In this document: positions 9,435 through 18,291 of the stretch, in pieces
Layout of the letters: each line of letters opens with the position of its first letter
Position numbering within the stretch: position 1 is the first letter of the stretch
Origin: Pedobacter caeni
GTDB lineage: Bacteria > Bacteroidota > Bacteroidia > Sphingobacteriales > Sphingobacteriaceae
Direction of reading: 5' to 3'
Length of the DNA stretch: 64,000 bases
Assembly: GCF_900129215.1 (NCBI RefSeq)
Contig: NZ_FQUQ01000003.1
Location: 700,101-764,100 of the forward strand
The notes under the pieces: model-generated
What the model was told of the DNA's origin: nothing
Seen by the model: only the letters and a program-made list of their open reading frames with translations
Databases searched by the model: none
Made by a program: the position numbers and the translations under genes

Positions 9435-9878
9435 ATGGAAATTATTTTAAAACAGGATATCAAATCCCTAGGGGAAAAAGATGATATCGTTAATGTAAAG
9501 CCAGGATACGGTCGTAACTACTTAATCCCACAAGGATTTGGTCAGTTGGCTACTCCTTCAGCGAAAAAAGTATTAGCAGAAAACTTAAAACAAGCTGCTT
9601 TTAAACAAGATAAAATTAAGAAAGATGCTGACGGTATCGCTGCACGTTTAGTAGATGTGAAGTTAACTATCGGTGCTAAAGCTGGTGAAACAGGAAAGAT
9701 TTTTGGTGCTGTAAATACCATTATGATCTCTGATGCATTGAAACAACAAGGTTTTGATGTTGACCGTCGCCGTATCACTTTCGAAACTGAACCTAAATTT
9801 GTTGGTGAATACGTAGCCAACTTAAACTTACACAAAGAAGTGAAAGTTAAAGTTCCTTTCGAAGTTGTAGCTGAGTAA
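9435..9878 (+). CDS. rplI: 50S ribosomal protein L9
   Basis: A 147-residue L9 with the N-terminal domain signature MEIILKQDIKSLGEKDDIV and GYGRNYLIPQG. A connecting Lys/Ala-rich helix and the C-terminal rRNA-binding domain follow. It is the last gene of the rpsF-rpsR-rplI operon and is followed by a clear terminator. Gene order is the usual one in Bacteroidota. Confidence 0.97.
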   Translation: MEIILKQDIKSLGEKDDIVNVKPGYGRNYLIPQGFGQLATPSAKKVLAENLKQAAFKQDKIKKDADGIAARLVDVKLTIGAKAGETGKIFGAVNTIMISDALKQQGFDVDRRRITFETEPKFVGEYVANLNLHKEVKVKVPFEVVAE

Positions 9879-9900
9879 TCTTTTCTACATGACATAAAAA

Positions 9901-9931
9901 AAGGGTTCTGATTCATCAGAGCCCTTTTTTT
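9901..9931 (+). terminator. Intrinsic terminator of the ribosomal operon
   Basis: An 11-bp stem, AAGGGTTCTGA / TCAGAGCCCTT with one G-U pair, and a TTCA loop. It is followed by a run of T and lies 23 bp after the rplI stop. Confidence 0.92.
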
Positions 9932-9991
9932 ATTGCTTTTTTTGCCAGTCCGGCAAGCTGAAATTTCCTCAATCTTATTTACCTTTGGGCA

Positions 9992-10714
9992 ATGGCCACA
10001 AAACGACGCAATCCCGCTAAAGCAAAGTCCCCTTTATTAAAAAAAATCACCGGTATCCTCACTAAAGTCTTTCTTTGGTTTTTGATGGTAACGGTATTAT
10101 GGGTCTTGTTTTATCGTTTTGTGAATCCACCTATTACCTTATTGATGATCCTGAGGAATATCGAACGTACGACAGATGGTAAGCCGGCCAAAATGGAAAA
10201 GAAATGGGTAGACTTTGAAGACATGTCGGATAACATGAAACGTGCCGCCGTGTCTGCCGAAGATCAGCTCTTCTTATCACATATAGGTTTTGATGTGAAA
10301 GCGATAGAAAAAGCTTTTTCCACTAATAAAAAGGGCAAAAAGATAAAAGGAGGAAGCACCATTTCTCAGCAAACGGCTAAAAACGTATTTCTATGGCCTG
10401 GGCGGTCCTGGATACGTAAAGGGTTTGAAGCTTATTTCACTTTGCTGATCGAAATATTTTGGAGTAAGGAGCGCATCCTGGAGGTATATCTGAACGTCAT
10501 TGAGATGGGAGATGGAATTTATGGCGCTGAAGCCGCGGCGCAAGCCTATTATGGGAAGTCCTGTACAAAGTTAAGCAGGGCTCAGGCTGCACTGATTGCT
10601 TCCTGTTTTCCCAATCCCAGAAGATGGTCGCCAAAGAATGCAACACCTTATATCCGTCACCGACAATACCTGATCATGAAGAACATGAAGCGCTTGGGGC
10701 CTCTGGATTTTTAA
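9992..10714 (+). CDS. mtgA: Monofunctional biosynthetic peptidoglycan transglycosylase (GT51)
   Basis: A 240-residue protein with a basic cytoplasmic N-terminus, one transmembrane helix (about residues 24-44) and a periplasmic GT51 domain. It polymerises lipid II into glycan strands. Motifs seen are SAEDQLFLSHIGFD with the catalytic Glu at about residue 90, GGSTISQQTAKN, KERILEVYLN with the second Glu at about 160, and GAEAAAQAYYGK. No transpeptidase domain follows, and the length fits MtgA. TACCTTTG (9980-9987) resembles a -7 element but lies only 4 nt before the ATG and lacks a -33 partner, so I do not call it as the promoter. Confidence 0.95.
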   Translation: MATKRRNPAKAKSPLLKKITGILTKVFLWFLMVTVLWVLFYRFVNPPITLLMILRNIERTTDGKPAKMEKKWVDFEDMSDNMKRAAVSAEDQLFLSHIGFDVKAIEKAFSTNKKGKKIKGGSTISQQTAKNVFLWPGRSWIRKGFEAYFTLLIEIFWSKERILEVYLNVIEMGDGIYGAEAAAQAYYGKSCTKLSRAQAALIASCFPNPRRWSPKNATPYIRHRQYLIMKNMKRLGPLDF

Positions 10715-10754
10715 TCTCTTTTTCTGCGAAAATCCCTATATTCAGCCCCTGAAT

Positions 10755-11306
10755 ATGGGCTTAGGCGAAGATGATCACAATTATTGGGAACAAATGCGCC
10801 TCGGGGATAAACAGGCACTATTTGAACTGTATAACCGTCAGTATTTCCAGCTTATCCGTTCCGGCTTAAAGATCAATGCCGATGATGAGCTTGTTAAGGA
10901 TTGCGTAAACCAGGTTTTCTTAAACATCTGGGATAAACGGGAACGCCTTCATCCTGTGGAAAATGTAAGGGCATACCTCCTCACTTCTCTTCGCCATTGC
11001 ATGCTCGACCAGTTGTCGTACCTCAATAAAACCAACGCTGCCTTAAGTAAAATGCTCGCCGAAGAAGACTGGAATGAGCTTTCCTACGAACAGGTGTTGA
11101 TCAATATTCAGCAGGATGATGACCTGAAGGAAAAACTTAAAGTTGCCATCCGGCAGCTCAGTCCCCGGCAAATGGAATTGATCCAGCTTAAATTTTTTGA
11201 AGGATTAAGTTATGAGCAAATTGCTGAAAGAACTGGTCAGACCGTCAAAACGGCCTATAATACCATTTATGATGCGATTAAGGCGCTCCGGAAACTCCTT
11301 AAGTAA
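10755..11306 (+). CDS. ECF-type RNA polymerase sigma factor (FecI-like)
   Basis: A 183-residue sigma factor with region 2 (FELYNRQYFQLIRSG to VFLNIWDKRERL) and region 4 (LSPRQMELIQLKFFEGLSYEQIAERTG, the helix-turn-helix that reads -35). It belongs to the Bacteroidota FecI-like group that controls TonB-dependent uptake. FecR, STN-SusC, SusD, isoaspartyl peptidase and cyanophycinase follow on the same strand. The expected job is to switch on this locus when the outer-membrane receptor binds its substrate. No promoter for it is evident in the 40 bp after mtgA. Confidence 0.93.
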   Translation: MGLGEDDHNYWEQMRLGDKQALFELYNRQYFQLIRSGLKINADDELVKDCVNQVFLNIWDKRERLHPVENVRAYLLTSLRHCMLDQLSYLNKTNAALSKMLAEEDWNELSYEQVLINIQQDDDLKEKLKVAIRQLSPRQMELIQLKFFEGLSYEQIAERTGQTVKTAYNTIYDAIKALRKLLK

Positions 11307-11379
11307 TAAGATTAAAATAAAGTTTAAATTTTCTTAGGAAAAGTAACACATTTCTCTGTCTGTAAGATAAAGCCTTCTT

Positions 11380-12471
11380 ATGATACAGATGCCCGCTGCA
11401 GATTTTAATGTGGAAGAATTGATTTGTAATGAGTCCTTTCAGGAGTATTGTCTTGGGACAAGTCTGGAAAATCAAATGCATTGGAGGGAATGGATGGCCA
11501 GGTATCCACATAGACAAAATGACATCGCGGAGGCGGAAAAAATAGTCATGATTCTGAATGTGAAACAAGGAAGCAGAATAGAACAGCTGAAAGCACTGAG
11601 ATCGGGTTTAACGCAGTCAGAAACATTCCGGTCTGCGATTTTCCGGAAAGAAGAGCTTAAACCGAAACATTCCAGGTCATACCTTTTCCTGAGCAGTGTC
11701 GCCGCTGCAATGCTGATTGGCATCGCTTTTCTATACTTTTATAAACCTTCTTTTTTGGGGGTTAACAAAGACGATGAAGTAAAATCGACCTTTTTTCACT
11801 CTGGGAAAGCGTTGCGCAAAACCATTATTCTGAAAGATGGCTCAGTGATTACCCTGGCAAGAGAAAGCTCCATCCGTTTGCCGGAAGATTTTAATTCCTC
11901 AAAAAGAGAACTGTGGCTCAATGGAGCAGCCTTTTTTGATGTAAAGCACGATACTGCTCATCCTTTCATCGTTCATACTACCTTTAATGACATCAAGGTG
12001 TTGGGGACTACATTCAATGTGAAAGCCTATGCAGATTCTGCCTTGATTGAAACTGCATTAATTCAGGGTATGGTCAGGATAAACTCTAAAAAGTACCCCG
12101 GATATTTCGTTGTGCTGAAGCCGAACCAGAAACTGGTTAGCCTGAATGCTCCGGTAAAAAATACAAAAGAAAAGCCTGGGCTTGAATACCAGGTTTCTGA
12201 ACTTAAAAATAGCCCAGAAGATGTTGCACCTCCAGAGGTACAATGGGTGCGGAAACGACTGGATATTGATAACCTGCCCCTTTCTGTAATTGCCCAAAGA
12301 CTTCAGGACTGGTATGGCATTGAGATCCTGATCAGAGAAGACGAAGTGAGAAATTACAGGTATTCCGGAGTCTTTGAGAACGAAACGATTTTGAAGACAC
12401 TGGAAGCTTTACAATTGTCGTATCCATTCCGGTTTGAAATTAAGGGCGACAAGATCTATATCCATAAATAG
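11380..12471 (+). CDS. FecR-family anti-sigma factor
   Basis: A 363-residue protein. Its cytoplasmic N-terminal ~100 residues would bind the sigma factor. One transmembrane helix follows (about 105-127, FLSSVAAAMLIGIAFLYFY), then the periplasmic FecR domain (RKTIILKDGSVITLARESS to VLGTTFNVKAYADS). The C-terminal DUF4974 domain has the signature PLSVIAQRLQDWYGIEI. It is predicted to transmit contact with the STN domain of the neighbouring SusC to the sigma factor. An alternative ATG at 11389 exists. The 73-bp gap after the sigma gene contains AGGAA-N17-GTC (11336-11360), which could be a weak ECF promoter but is too short a match to rely on. Confidence 0.92.
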   Translation: MIQMPAADFNVEELICNESFQEYCLGTSLENQMHWREWMARYPHRQNDIAEAEKIVMILNVKQGSRIEQLKALRSGLTQSETFRSAIFRKEELKPKHSRSYLFLSSVAAAMLIGIAFLYFYKPSFLGVNKDDEVKSTFFHSGKALRKTIILKDGSVITLARESSIRLPEDFNSSKRELWLNGAAFFDVKHDTAHPFIVHTTFNDIKVLGTTFNVKAYADSALIETALIQGMVRINSKKYPGYFVVLKPNQKLVSLNAPVKNTKEKPGLEYQVSELKNSPEDVAPPEVQWVRKRLDIDNLPLSVIAQRLQDWYGIEILIREDEVRNYRYSGVFENETILKTLEALQLSYPFRFEIKGDKIYIHK

Positions 12472-12519
12472 CCTTAACCAGGCAAGTCGAAATCAACTAA
12501 ACCACCAAACTAAACAAAT

Positions 12520-15500
12520 ATGAGAAGAGTATTACTGAGTATGAAAATCACAGGCTTTGTGCTGCTGCTCCTGTGTATGCAGGTTTCTGCTGCAGGTTTT
12601 GCGCAGCAAAAGATTAGCATTAAAATCAAAGAAAGCAGCATTAAAGATTTGTTAAAGGCGGTTGAACGGCAGACAGACTATCGCTTTGTGTACAGTAGCA
12701 ATGCGCTTTCCAATGAACGGAATGCGCTGGACCTAAAGGAAGCCTCGCTGGAAGAGGCCATGCAGTTGATTCTGAAAGGTAGCCGGCTGACTTACGCTTT
12801 GAAGGAGCACAATCTCGTTGTTGTTTATCCGCTTACGGCCGCGGGCGATAAGAAGGATGTGGTCATTAGCGGAAAGGTCGTAGACGATACCGGCCTCCCA
12901 TTACCAGGGGTTTCAGTCAAGGTGACCGGATTGTCTATCGCAACCATTACCGATGCCAATGGTACTTATTCTATTAGATTGCCGGATGGGAATGCAAGCC
13001 TGGAGTTTTCGTTCATTGGTTATGCCAGACAAATTGTTAATGTAGCAGGAAGAACGGTACTCAATATCGAATTGAAATCAGATAGCCAGAACCTGCAGGA
13101 AGTCACGGTAACAGGATATACGAACTATAGCAGGCAGCAGTCGGCAAGTTCTTCTGCAGTAGTGAGCGGAAAAGAGATGGCCCAAACGGCACTTTCTACC
13201 TTTGATCAGGTGTTGCAGGGTCGGGTTTCAGGTTTACAGGTCTCTTCAGGTTCCGGCCAGCCGGGAGCAAGTTCAAGAGTGATCCTGAGAGGGATAGGAA
13301 CCATCAGCGGAAATACAACACCCTTATATGTATTGGATGGAATCCCGGTTGAAAACGCTTATTTTCAGACGCTGAATCCTTCGGATTTCGAAAGTGTGAC
13401 CGTGTTAAAAGATGCCACTTCAAAAGCACAATATGGCTCTAAAGGAGCAAATGGAGTGATTGTCATTACCACGAAAAAGGGGAAATCAGGGAAGGTCCAG
13501 TTCAACTATAAATCCCAGTATGGATTGTCTAAACTGACTTCACCGAAGTTTAACATGATGAATACCACTCAACGTTTAAAGTTTGAGGAAGAAATTGGCC
13601 TTGAAACAGGCGCCGAGCTTGGTCCAGGCTGGGAATTTTCTAAAAATAATCCTGCTTATGCAAAAAAAACGCCACAGGAAAAACTCAGGGCTGATGCAAT
13701 CCTTGATAGTATCGGAAAGATCAATGCCAACTGGAAAGACATCTTCTTCAGAACGGGAAAATTTACAGAACAACAGGTAGATGCGAGTGGAGGGAATGAA
13801 AATGTTCGCTTTTACAGTTCCCTGAATTACTATAAACAGGATGGAATTGCCATACGTTCTGGCTTAGAGCGCTATTCATTGAGGAACAATGTGGATTTTA
13901 GCGCAGGAAAACTTTCAGGAAGTATCAACACCAATCTCGGATATTCAGAATCAAGTATGATTGAGCGTGAGGGATCCTCAAGCGGTGACAATCCATTGTC
14001 TGCAGTGTATTATGCCTTACCTTATGAGTATCCATATGCTCCGGACGGAACTTTGATTCATAAGGGTAATCGTGATGAGTATAACATTTATGACCAGCGT
14101 GAAGGTAGTAAAGCTCTGGAACGCTCACTAAATACAACCAATAAAAACAATCAGTATAAGACCATTCTGGGTGGTTCATTGAACTATAAAATTACAGCAG
14201 ACCTGACGGCAAAGACGAGGTTTGGGATTGATTTCAGGGAAACTACCGAGGAGCATTTTGTGAGACCAGGTTCTTATTCCGGAGAACAGGAAAATGGAGA
14301 GAAAGGAAGCTTTGGCGAAAACCTGCAACGTAATTTCTCTATGATTTCCACCTCAGGGCTGACTTATTTAAAGACTCTGGACAAACATAGCTTCGAAGTA
14401 ACCGGACTTTATGAGCTGACAAAACAACACCGCCGGGGCTTTGGTTACAAAGCCTTTGGAATAGATGCCCGCTTGCCCGAAACTCCGGCAGGAGGAACTC
14501 CGGGATCGGCAGAAAATTCATTTATTCCTGAATTTAGTGGTGGAAGAACAAGAAATGCGCTGATCTCTTATATTGCATTGGGACGTTATACATTTAACGA
14601 TCGTTATACATTGAATGCGAGTTACCGATATGACGGATCATCAACCCTGCCTCCAAAAAATAGATGGCATGGATTCTATTCAGTAGGTATTGCCTGGGAT
14701 GTAAAAAAAGAAAATTTCCTGGCGGACGCCACACTGATCAACGGCCTGAAATTTCGAGCCAGTTACGGTACTACTGCCAGTCCTTTTCCTGAAAACTTTA
14801 AATACCTTTCGGCTTATTCGACAACTTCCTATGCAGGGGAAAGTGGAATCCGCCCTTCGGCTTATGGAAGTGTAAACTACGATTGGGAGTATGCTAAGGA
14901 TTTAAACATCGGCTTTGACCTGGATCTGCTGGACAACAGAATTCATCTGGTGACAGATGTTTATTATAAAAAAACAGAAAACCTGTTTCTGGACCTTCCG
15001 GTATCACTCACCTCGGGAGTGAGTGTGCTCGCCCTGAATGCAGGTTCTATGAGGAACCGCGGAATTGAAGTTGCCCTGGGTGTGGATGTCATCAGGACAG
15101 AGGATCTGAAATGGAATGTGGGCTTAAACCTGGCTTATAATCAAAACAAAATCTTATCGCTCGCAGGATCAGGAGGCTTTGAACAGGGAGATTCTGAGAT
15201 TGTCAGAGAGGGCTTGGCTTATGGATCTCATTATGCACCGAAATGGGCAGGGGTAGATCCAAAAAACGGAAATCCTTTGTATTATGATCAGAATGGAAAC
15301 ATCAGCTCAAATTACAATGCAACTACGATGAGCGTTGCAGAGTTTGGCAGCCTCTATCCTCCTTTTACAGGAGGCTTTAATACTGCGTTGAGCTATAAAG
15401 GCATTAGCTTGTCGGCCCTGTTTAGTTTTGCCAACAACGTGTTCAGGTATAACAATGAAGATTATTACAATGAAAATCCAACTTTCGGAACAAGTGCACA

Positions 15501-15828
15501 ATCCCTCAGGATGTTGAATGACCGCTGGAAAAAGGAGGGTGACAACGCCATTCTGCCAAGGTACAGTACCACCCGAAGCTTTTCTTCCAAAGACATCCAG
15601 AACGCATCTTACCTCCGTTTGAGGAACGTGAATCTGAGCTATGCCCTTCCTAAATCACTGCTCAGCCGCACTAAGTTTATCAGTGGGGTAAACGTATTTG
15701 TTCAGGGAAGTAACCTGCTCACCTGGACGAAGTGGAAAGGTTTTGATCCTGAAGATAGTGACGGAGAGGCGAAGTTCGATTACCCAAGTTCCAGGACTTA
15801 CACCTTTGGTTTAAATGTTAATTTCTAA
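12520..15828 (+). CDS. SusC/RagA-family TonB-linked outer membrane receptor with STN signalling domain
   Basis: 1102 residues. Order: signal peptide ending near AAGFAQQ; STN domain (about 29-107, KISIKIKESSIKDLLKAV); CarboxypepD_reg-like domain (about 112-192); TonB plug (about 200-320, with SSRVILRGIGTISG and PLYVLDGIPVENA); 22-strand barrel to the end (TFGLNVNF). The STN domain marks it as a transducer that contacts FecR. It imports a ligand too large for porins using TonB energy, together with the SusD lipoprotein that follows. The two downstream secreted enzymes suggest the substrate is cyanophycin or its larger fragments. That assignment is inference from context. Confidence 0.93.
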   Translation: MRRVLLSMKITGFVLLLLCMQVSAAGFAQQKISIKIKESSIKDLLKAVERQTDYRFVYSSNALSNERNALDLKEASLEEAMQLILKGSRLTYALKEHNLVVVYPLTAAGDKKDVVISGKVVDDTGLPLPGVSVKVTGLSIATITDANGTYSIRLPDGNASLEFSFIGYARQIVNVAGRTVLNIELKSDSQNLQEVTVTGYTNYSRQQSASSSAVVSGKEMAQTALSTFDQVLQGRVSGLQVSSGSGQPGASSRVILRGIGTISGNTTPLYVLDGIPVENAYFQTLNPSDFESVTVLKDATSKAQYGSKGANGVIVITTKKGKSGKVQFNYKSQYGLSKLTSPKFNMMNTTQRLKFEEEIGLETGAELGPGWEFSKNNPAYAKKTPQEKLRADAILDSIGKINANWKDIFFRTGKFTEQQVDASGGNENVRFYSSLNYYKQDGIAIRSGLERYSLRNNVDFSAGKLSGSINTNLGYSESSMIEREGSSSGDNPLSAVYYALPYEYPYAPDGTLIHKGNRDEYNIYDQREGSKALERSLNTTNKNNQYKTILGGSLNYKITADLTAKTRFGIDFRETTEEHFVRPGSYSGEQENGEKGSFGENLQRNFSMISTSGLTYLKTLDKHSFEVTGLYELTKQHRRGFGYKAFGIDARLPETPAGGTPGSAENSFIPEFSGGRTRNALISYIALGRYTFNDRYTLNASYRYDGSSTLPPKNRWHGFYSVGIAWDVKKENFLADATLINGLKFRASYGTTASPFPENFKYLSAYSTTSYAGESGIRPSAYGSVNYDWEYAKDLNIGFDLDLLDNRIHLVTDVYYKKTENLFLDLPVSLTSGVSVLALNAGSMRNRGIEVALGVDVIRTEDLKWNVGLNLAYNQNKILSLAGSGGFEQGDSEIVREGLAYGSHYAPKWAGVDPKNGNPLYYDQNGNISSNYNATTMSVAEFGSLYPPFTGGFNTALSYKGISLSALFSFANNVFRYNNEDYYNENPTFGTSAQSLRMLNDRWKKEGDNAILPRYSTTRSFSSKDIQNASYLRLRNVNLSYALPKSLLSRTKFISGVNVFVQGSNLLTWTKWKGFDPEDSDGEAKFDYPSSRTYTFGLNVNF

Positions 15829-15832
15829 TCGT

Positions 15833-17242
15833 ATGATCATGTTAAAATATTATAGCAACAGAATTTTCTTTTACACATTGTGCTGCGGCATAGTGTTCCT
15901 GAGCTCCTGCAGTAAAGAGCTGGACCTGCTTCCTTCAGATAGTTTTGATGACAGCAGGGCCTTTAATACAGTAGCAGACCTCAATGGCGGATTAATCGGC
16001 GCTTATGCCTCTTTAGGTACTGATGGCATCACCAATGTTTCCCTTACTTCTGATGAATGTACGCTTCCAAAAGAGAACGGGACAGGTCGTGGGGCGGCCA
16101 CGTACCGTTGGCAATATGATGGCTCTGGCAGTACGATTACCGCAGGCTGGGGAAGTAATTATACGAGTATCGATATGGTAAACCGTGCCTTGAATAGTGT
16201 TGATAAGGTAAAAAGTAAACCCTCAGAAGAGGTCTTGAAGAAACAATACAAAGGAGAAATGCTGGCTTTAAGGGCTTATTGTCATTTTGAATTGCTTAGA
16301 AGTTTTGCTTCCAGTTATGAAAACAACGGAATGGGGATTCCTTATATGGAGGTCTCTGAAGTATCCCGTCCCTCCAGGTTAAGTTTTGGAGAAAGCATAC
16401 AAAAAATAAAAACGGATTTACTGGCCGCTAAAACCCTGATTCCTGCTTCATTTGAAAACCGGACGAGGATTACGCTGATCGCGGTTTCTGCCATGCAGGC
16501 AAGGGTGGCTTTGTATGAAAAGAACTGGGATGATGCCTTGAAATACAGTGCTGAAGTAATCGATGCAGTACCTTTGGCGGATAAGGATAAATTTCCGCTG
16601 ATCTGGAAAGATAAGGTGGAGGATGAAGTGATCTGGAAACTGAAAAGAGTAAGCGGCGATAGCCGTTTGGGGAATTTTTATTTTGATACTAGTGATGGCG
16701 TAATGTATGCCCCGGCATTTGAATTGATCAATTCCTTTAATACCAGTAATGATGTGAGGTATGGTGCTTATATTAAATTTGATGACAGCAGAGGAGCAGG
16801 GACTTCACATTATAGTGTCAACAAGTATCTTGAAGGAAATGCAGGACGGACAAATCTTTGTGATGTTAAGTTATACAGAACAGGAGAAATGTACCTGATC
16901 AGGGCTGAAGCTTATGCACAGAAACAGAACCTTCCTCTTGCAGCGAAAGATCTGAATGCGCTTAGGGCGACCAGGATTACCGGATATACAGATGTTAATT
17001 TTGCAGATCAGGCTTCCTTACTGGATGCCCTTGTATTGGAAAGGTACAAAGAGCTGGCTTTTGAAGGACACCGTTTCTTCGACTTGCGCAGAAAAGGACT
17101 GCCAATAACCAGGGAGCCTGCTGATGCAATAAATGCTTTAGGTTCCGTAACTTTAACTTCAGCAAACAAAGAGTATGCCTATCCTATACCAAATGCGGAG
17201 ATCCGCCCTAATTCAAACGTGAAACAAAACCCATTGTATTAA
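15833..17242 (+). CDS. SusD/RagB-family substrate-binding lipoprotein
   Basis: About 469 residues with a lipoprotein signal ending FLSSC, so a surface lipoprotein capping the SusC barrel. SusD features include the RALNSVDKVKS/KGEMLALRAYCHFELLRSF TPR-like helices, an RAEAYAQ helix and ERYKELAFEGHRFFDLRRKG near the C-terminus. I place the start at ATG 15833; 15839 is equally possible, while ATG 15815 would overlap the end of susC and add MLISNR ahead of the signal peptide. It is the partner of the preceding STN-SusC and sits in the same operon as the peptidase and cyanophycinase. Confidence 0.92.
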   Translation: MIMLKYYSNRIFFYTLCCGIVFLSSCSKELDLLPSDSFDDSRAFNTVADLNGGLIGAYASLGTDGITNVSLTSDECTLPKENGTGRGAATYRWQYDGSGSTITAGWGSNYTSIDMVNRALNSVDKVKSKPSEEVLKKQYKGEMLALRAYCHFELLRSFASSYENNGMGIPYMEVSEVSRPSRLSFGESIQKIKTDLLAAKTLIPASFENRTRITLIAVSAMQARVALYEKNWDDALKYSAEVIDAVPLADKDKFPLIWKDKVEDEVIWKLKRVSGDSRLGNFYFDTSDGVMYAPAFELINSFNTSNDVRYGAYIKFDDSRGAGTSHYSVNKYLEGNAGRTNLCDVKLYRTGEMYLIRAEAYAQKQNLPLAAKDLNALRATRITGYTDVNFADQASLLDALVLERYKELAFEGHRFFDLRRKGLPITREPADAINALGSVTLTSANKEYAYPIPNAEIRPNSNVKQNPLY

Positions 17243-17263
17243 ACAACATATAAAAAGAACCAC

Positions 17264-18289
17264 ATGAAATTTAAACTGAACTATTCCCTTTTCTGCGTAT
17301 TGATCTTCACCTGTATGGCCGTTTACGGGCAAAAGAAATATGTGATGGTGATCCATGGCGGTGCGGGAACCATCCTGAAAAAGAACATGACTCCCGAAAA
17401 AGAAGCAGCCTATATTGCCGATTTAACCAAGGCATTGCAGTCCGGATATGAGGTGATCAAATCCGGGAAAACAAGTATGGATGCAGTTGAAGCGGCCATT
17501 CATGTGATGGAGGACTCTCCTTTGTTTAATGCCGGTAAAGGCGCCGTTTTTACCCACGATGGAAGGAATGAGATGGATGCTGCCGTAATGGATGGAAAGA
17601 CTTTATCTGCAGGATCTGTGGCCGGAGTAACCGTCATCCGTAACCCCATCAGTGCAGCAAGGGCGGTGATGGAAAAATCTGAACATGTGATGATGGTAGG
17701 ACCAGGTGCTGAAGCCTTTGCAAAGCAGGCAAAACTGGAAATCGTAGATCCTTCCTACTTCTACACTAAAGAGCGCTGGGATGGTTTGCAAAAGGCCATT
17801 CAGGAGGATTCTGTAAAAACAGTACTGGATCATGGAAACAAAAAATCGATGAAACTGGGTACGATCAACAAGGATTATAAATTTGGAACTGTAGGTGCAG
17901 TTGCATTGGATAAATCAGGAAACCTTGCCGCAGGAACTTCCACAGGAGGAATGACAAATAAAAGATATGGAAGGGTAGGAGATGCACCCATCATTGGTGC
18001 CGGAACTTATGCCAACAACGCCACCGCAGGAATCTCCTGCACAGGATGGGGCGAGTTTTATATCCGTAATGTGGTGGCACATGATATTTCTGCAATGATG
18101 GAGTATAAAAAGATGTCTGTGGCAGATGCTTCAAAAGCGGTATTGGCAAAGGTCGGAAAAATGGGAGGAGATGGCGGTTTAATTGCGATGGACAAAGAAG
18201 GTCATGTAGCCATGCCTTTCAATACAGAAGGAATGTATCGGGGAACGGTGACGGCAGATGGTAAAATAGAGGTTTTGATCTACAAATAG
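17264..18289 (+). CDS. iaaA: Secreted isoaspartyl peptidase / plant-type L-asparaginase (Ntn hydrolase)
   Basis: 341 residues with a signal peptide (ends MAVYGQ). Family motifs are IHGGAGT near the mature N-terminus, then NAGKGAVFTHDG, then the autocleavage site with the nucleophile Thr at residue 209 (FGTVGAVALD). The substrate-site motif TNKRYGRVGDAP and PFNTEGMYRG follow. The enzyme hydrolyses beta-aspartyl peptides or Asn. In cyanophycin breakdown this class splits beta-Asp-Arg into Asp and Arg. The family motif TGTGE of the E. coli enzyme (from memory) reads TGWGE here, which might affect the pocket. It follows susD by 21 bp and precedes cyanophycinase by 2 bp. Confidence 0.9.
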   Translation: MKFKLNYSLFCVLIFTCMAVYGQKKYVMVIHGGAGTILKKNMTPEKEAAYIADLTKALQSGYEVIKSGKTSMDAVEAAIHVMEDSPLFNAGKGAVFTHDGRNEMDAAVMDGKTLSAGSVAGVTVIRNPISAARAVMEKSEHVMMVGPGAEAFAKQAKLEIVDPSYFYTKERWDGLQKAIQEDSVKTVLDHGNKKSMKLGTINKDYKFGTVGAVALDKSGNLAAGTSTGGMTNKRYGRVGDAPIIGAGTYANNATAGISCTGWGEFYIRNVVAHDISAMMEYKKMSVADASKAVLAKVGKMGGDGGLIAMDKEGHVAMPFNTEGMYRGTVTADGKIEVLIYK

Positions 18290-18291
18290 AC

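Noticed and set aside
9980..9987. TACCTTTG as promoter of mtgA
   Set aside because: It lies 4 nt before the start codon and has no TTTG at the right distance upstream.
11336..11360. AGGAA-N17-GTC before the first FecR gene, like an ECF promoter
   Set aside because: Only about seven defined bases agree, and no second copy occurs in the same locus. It could be chance.
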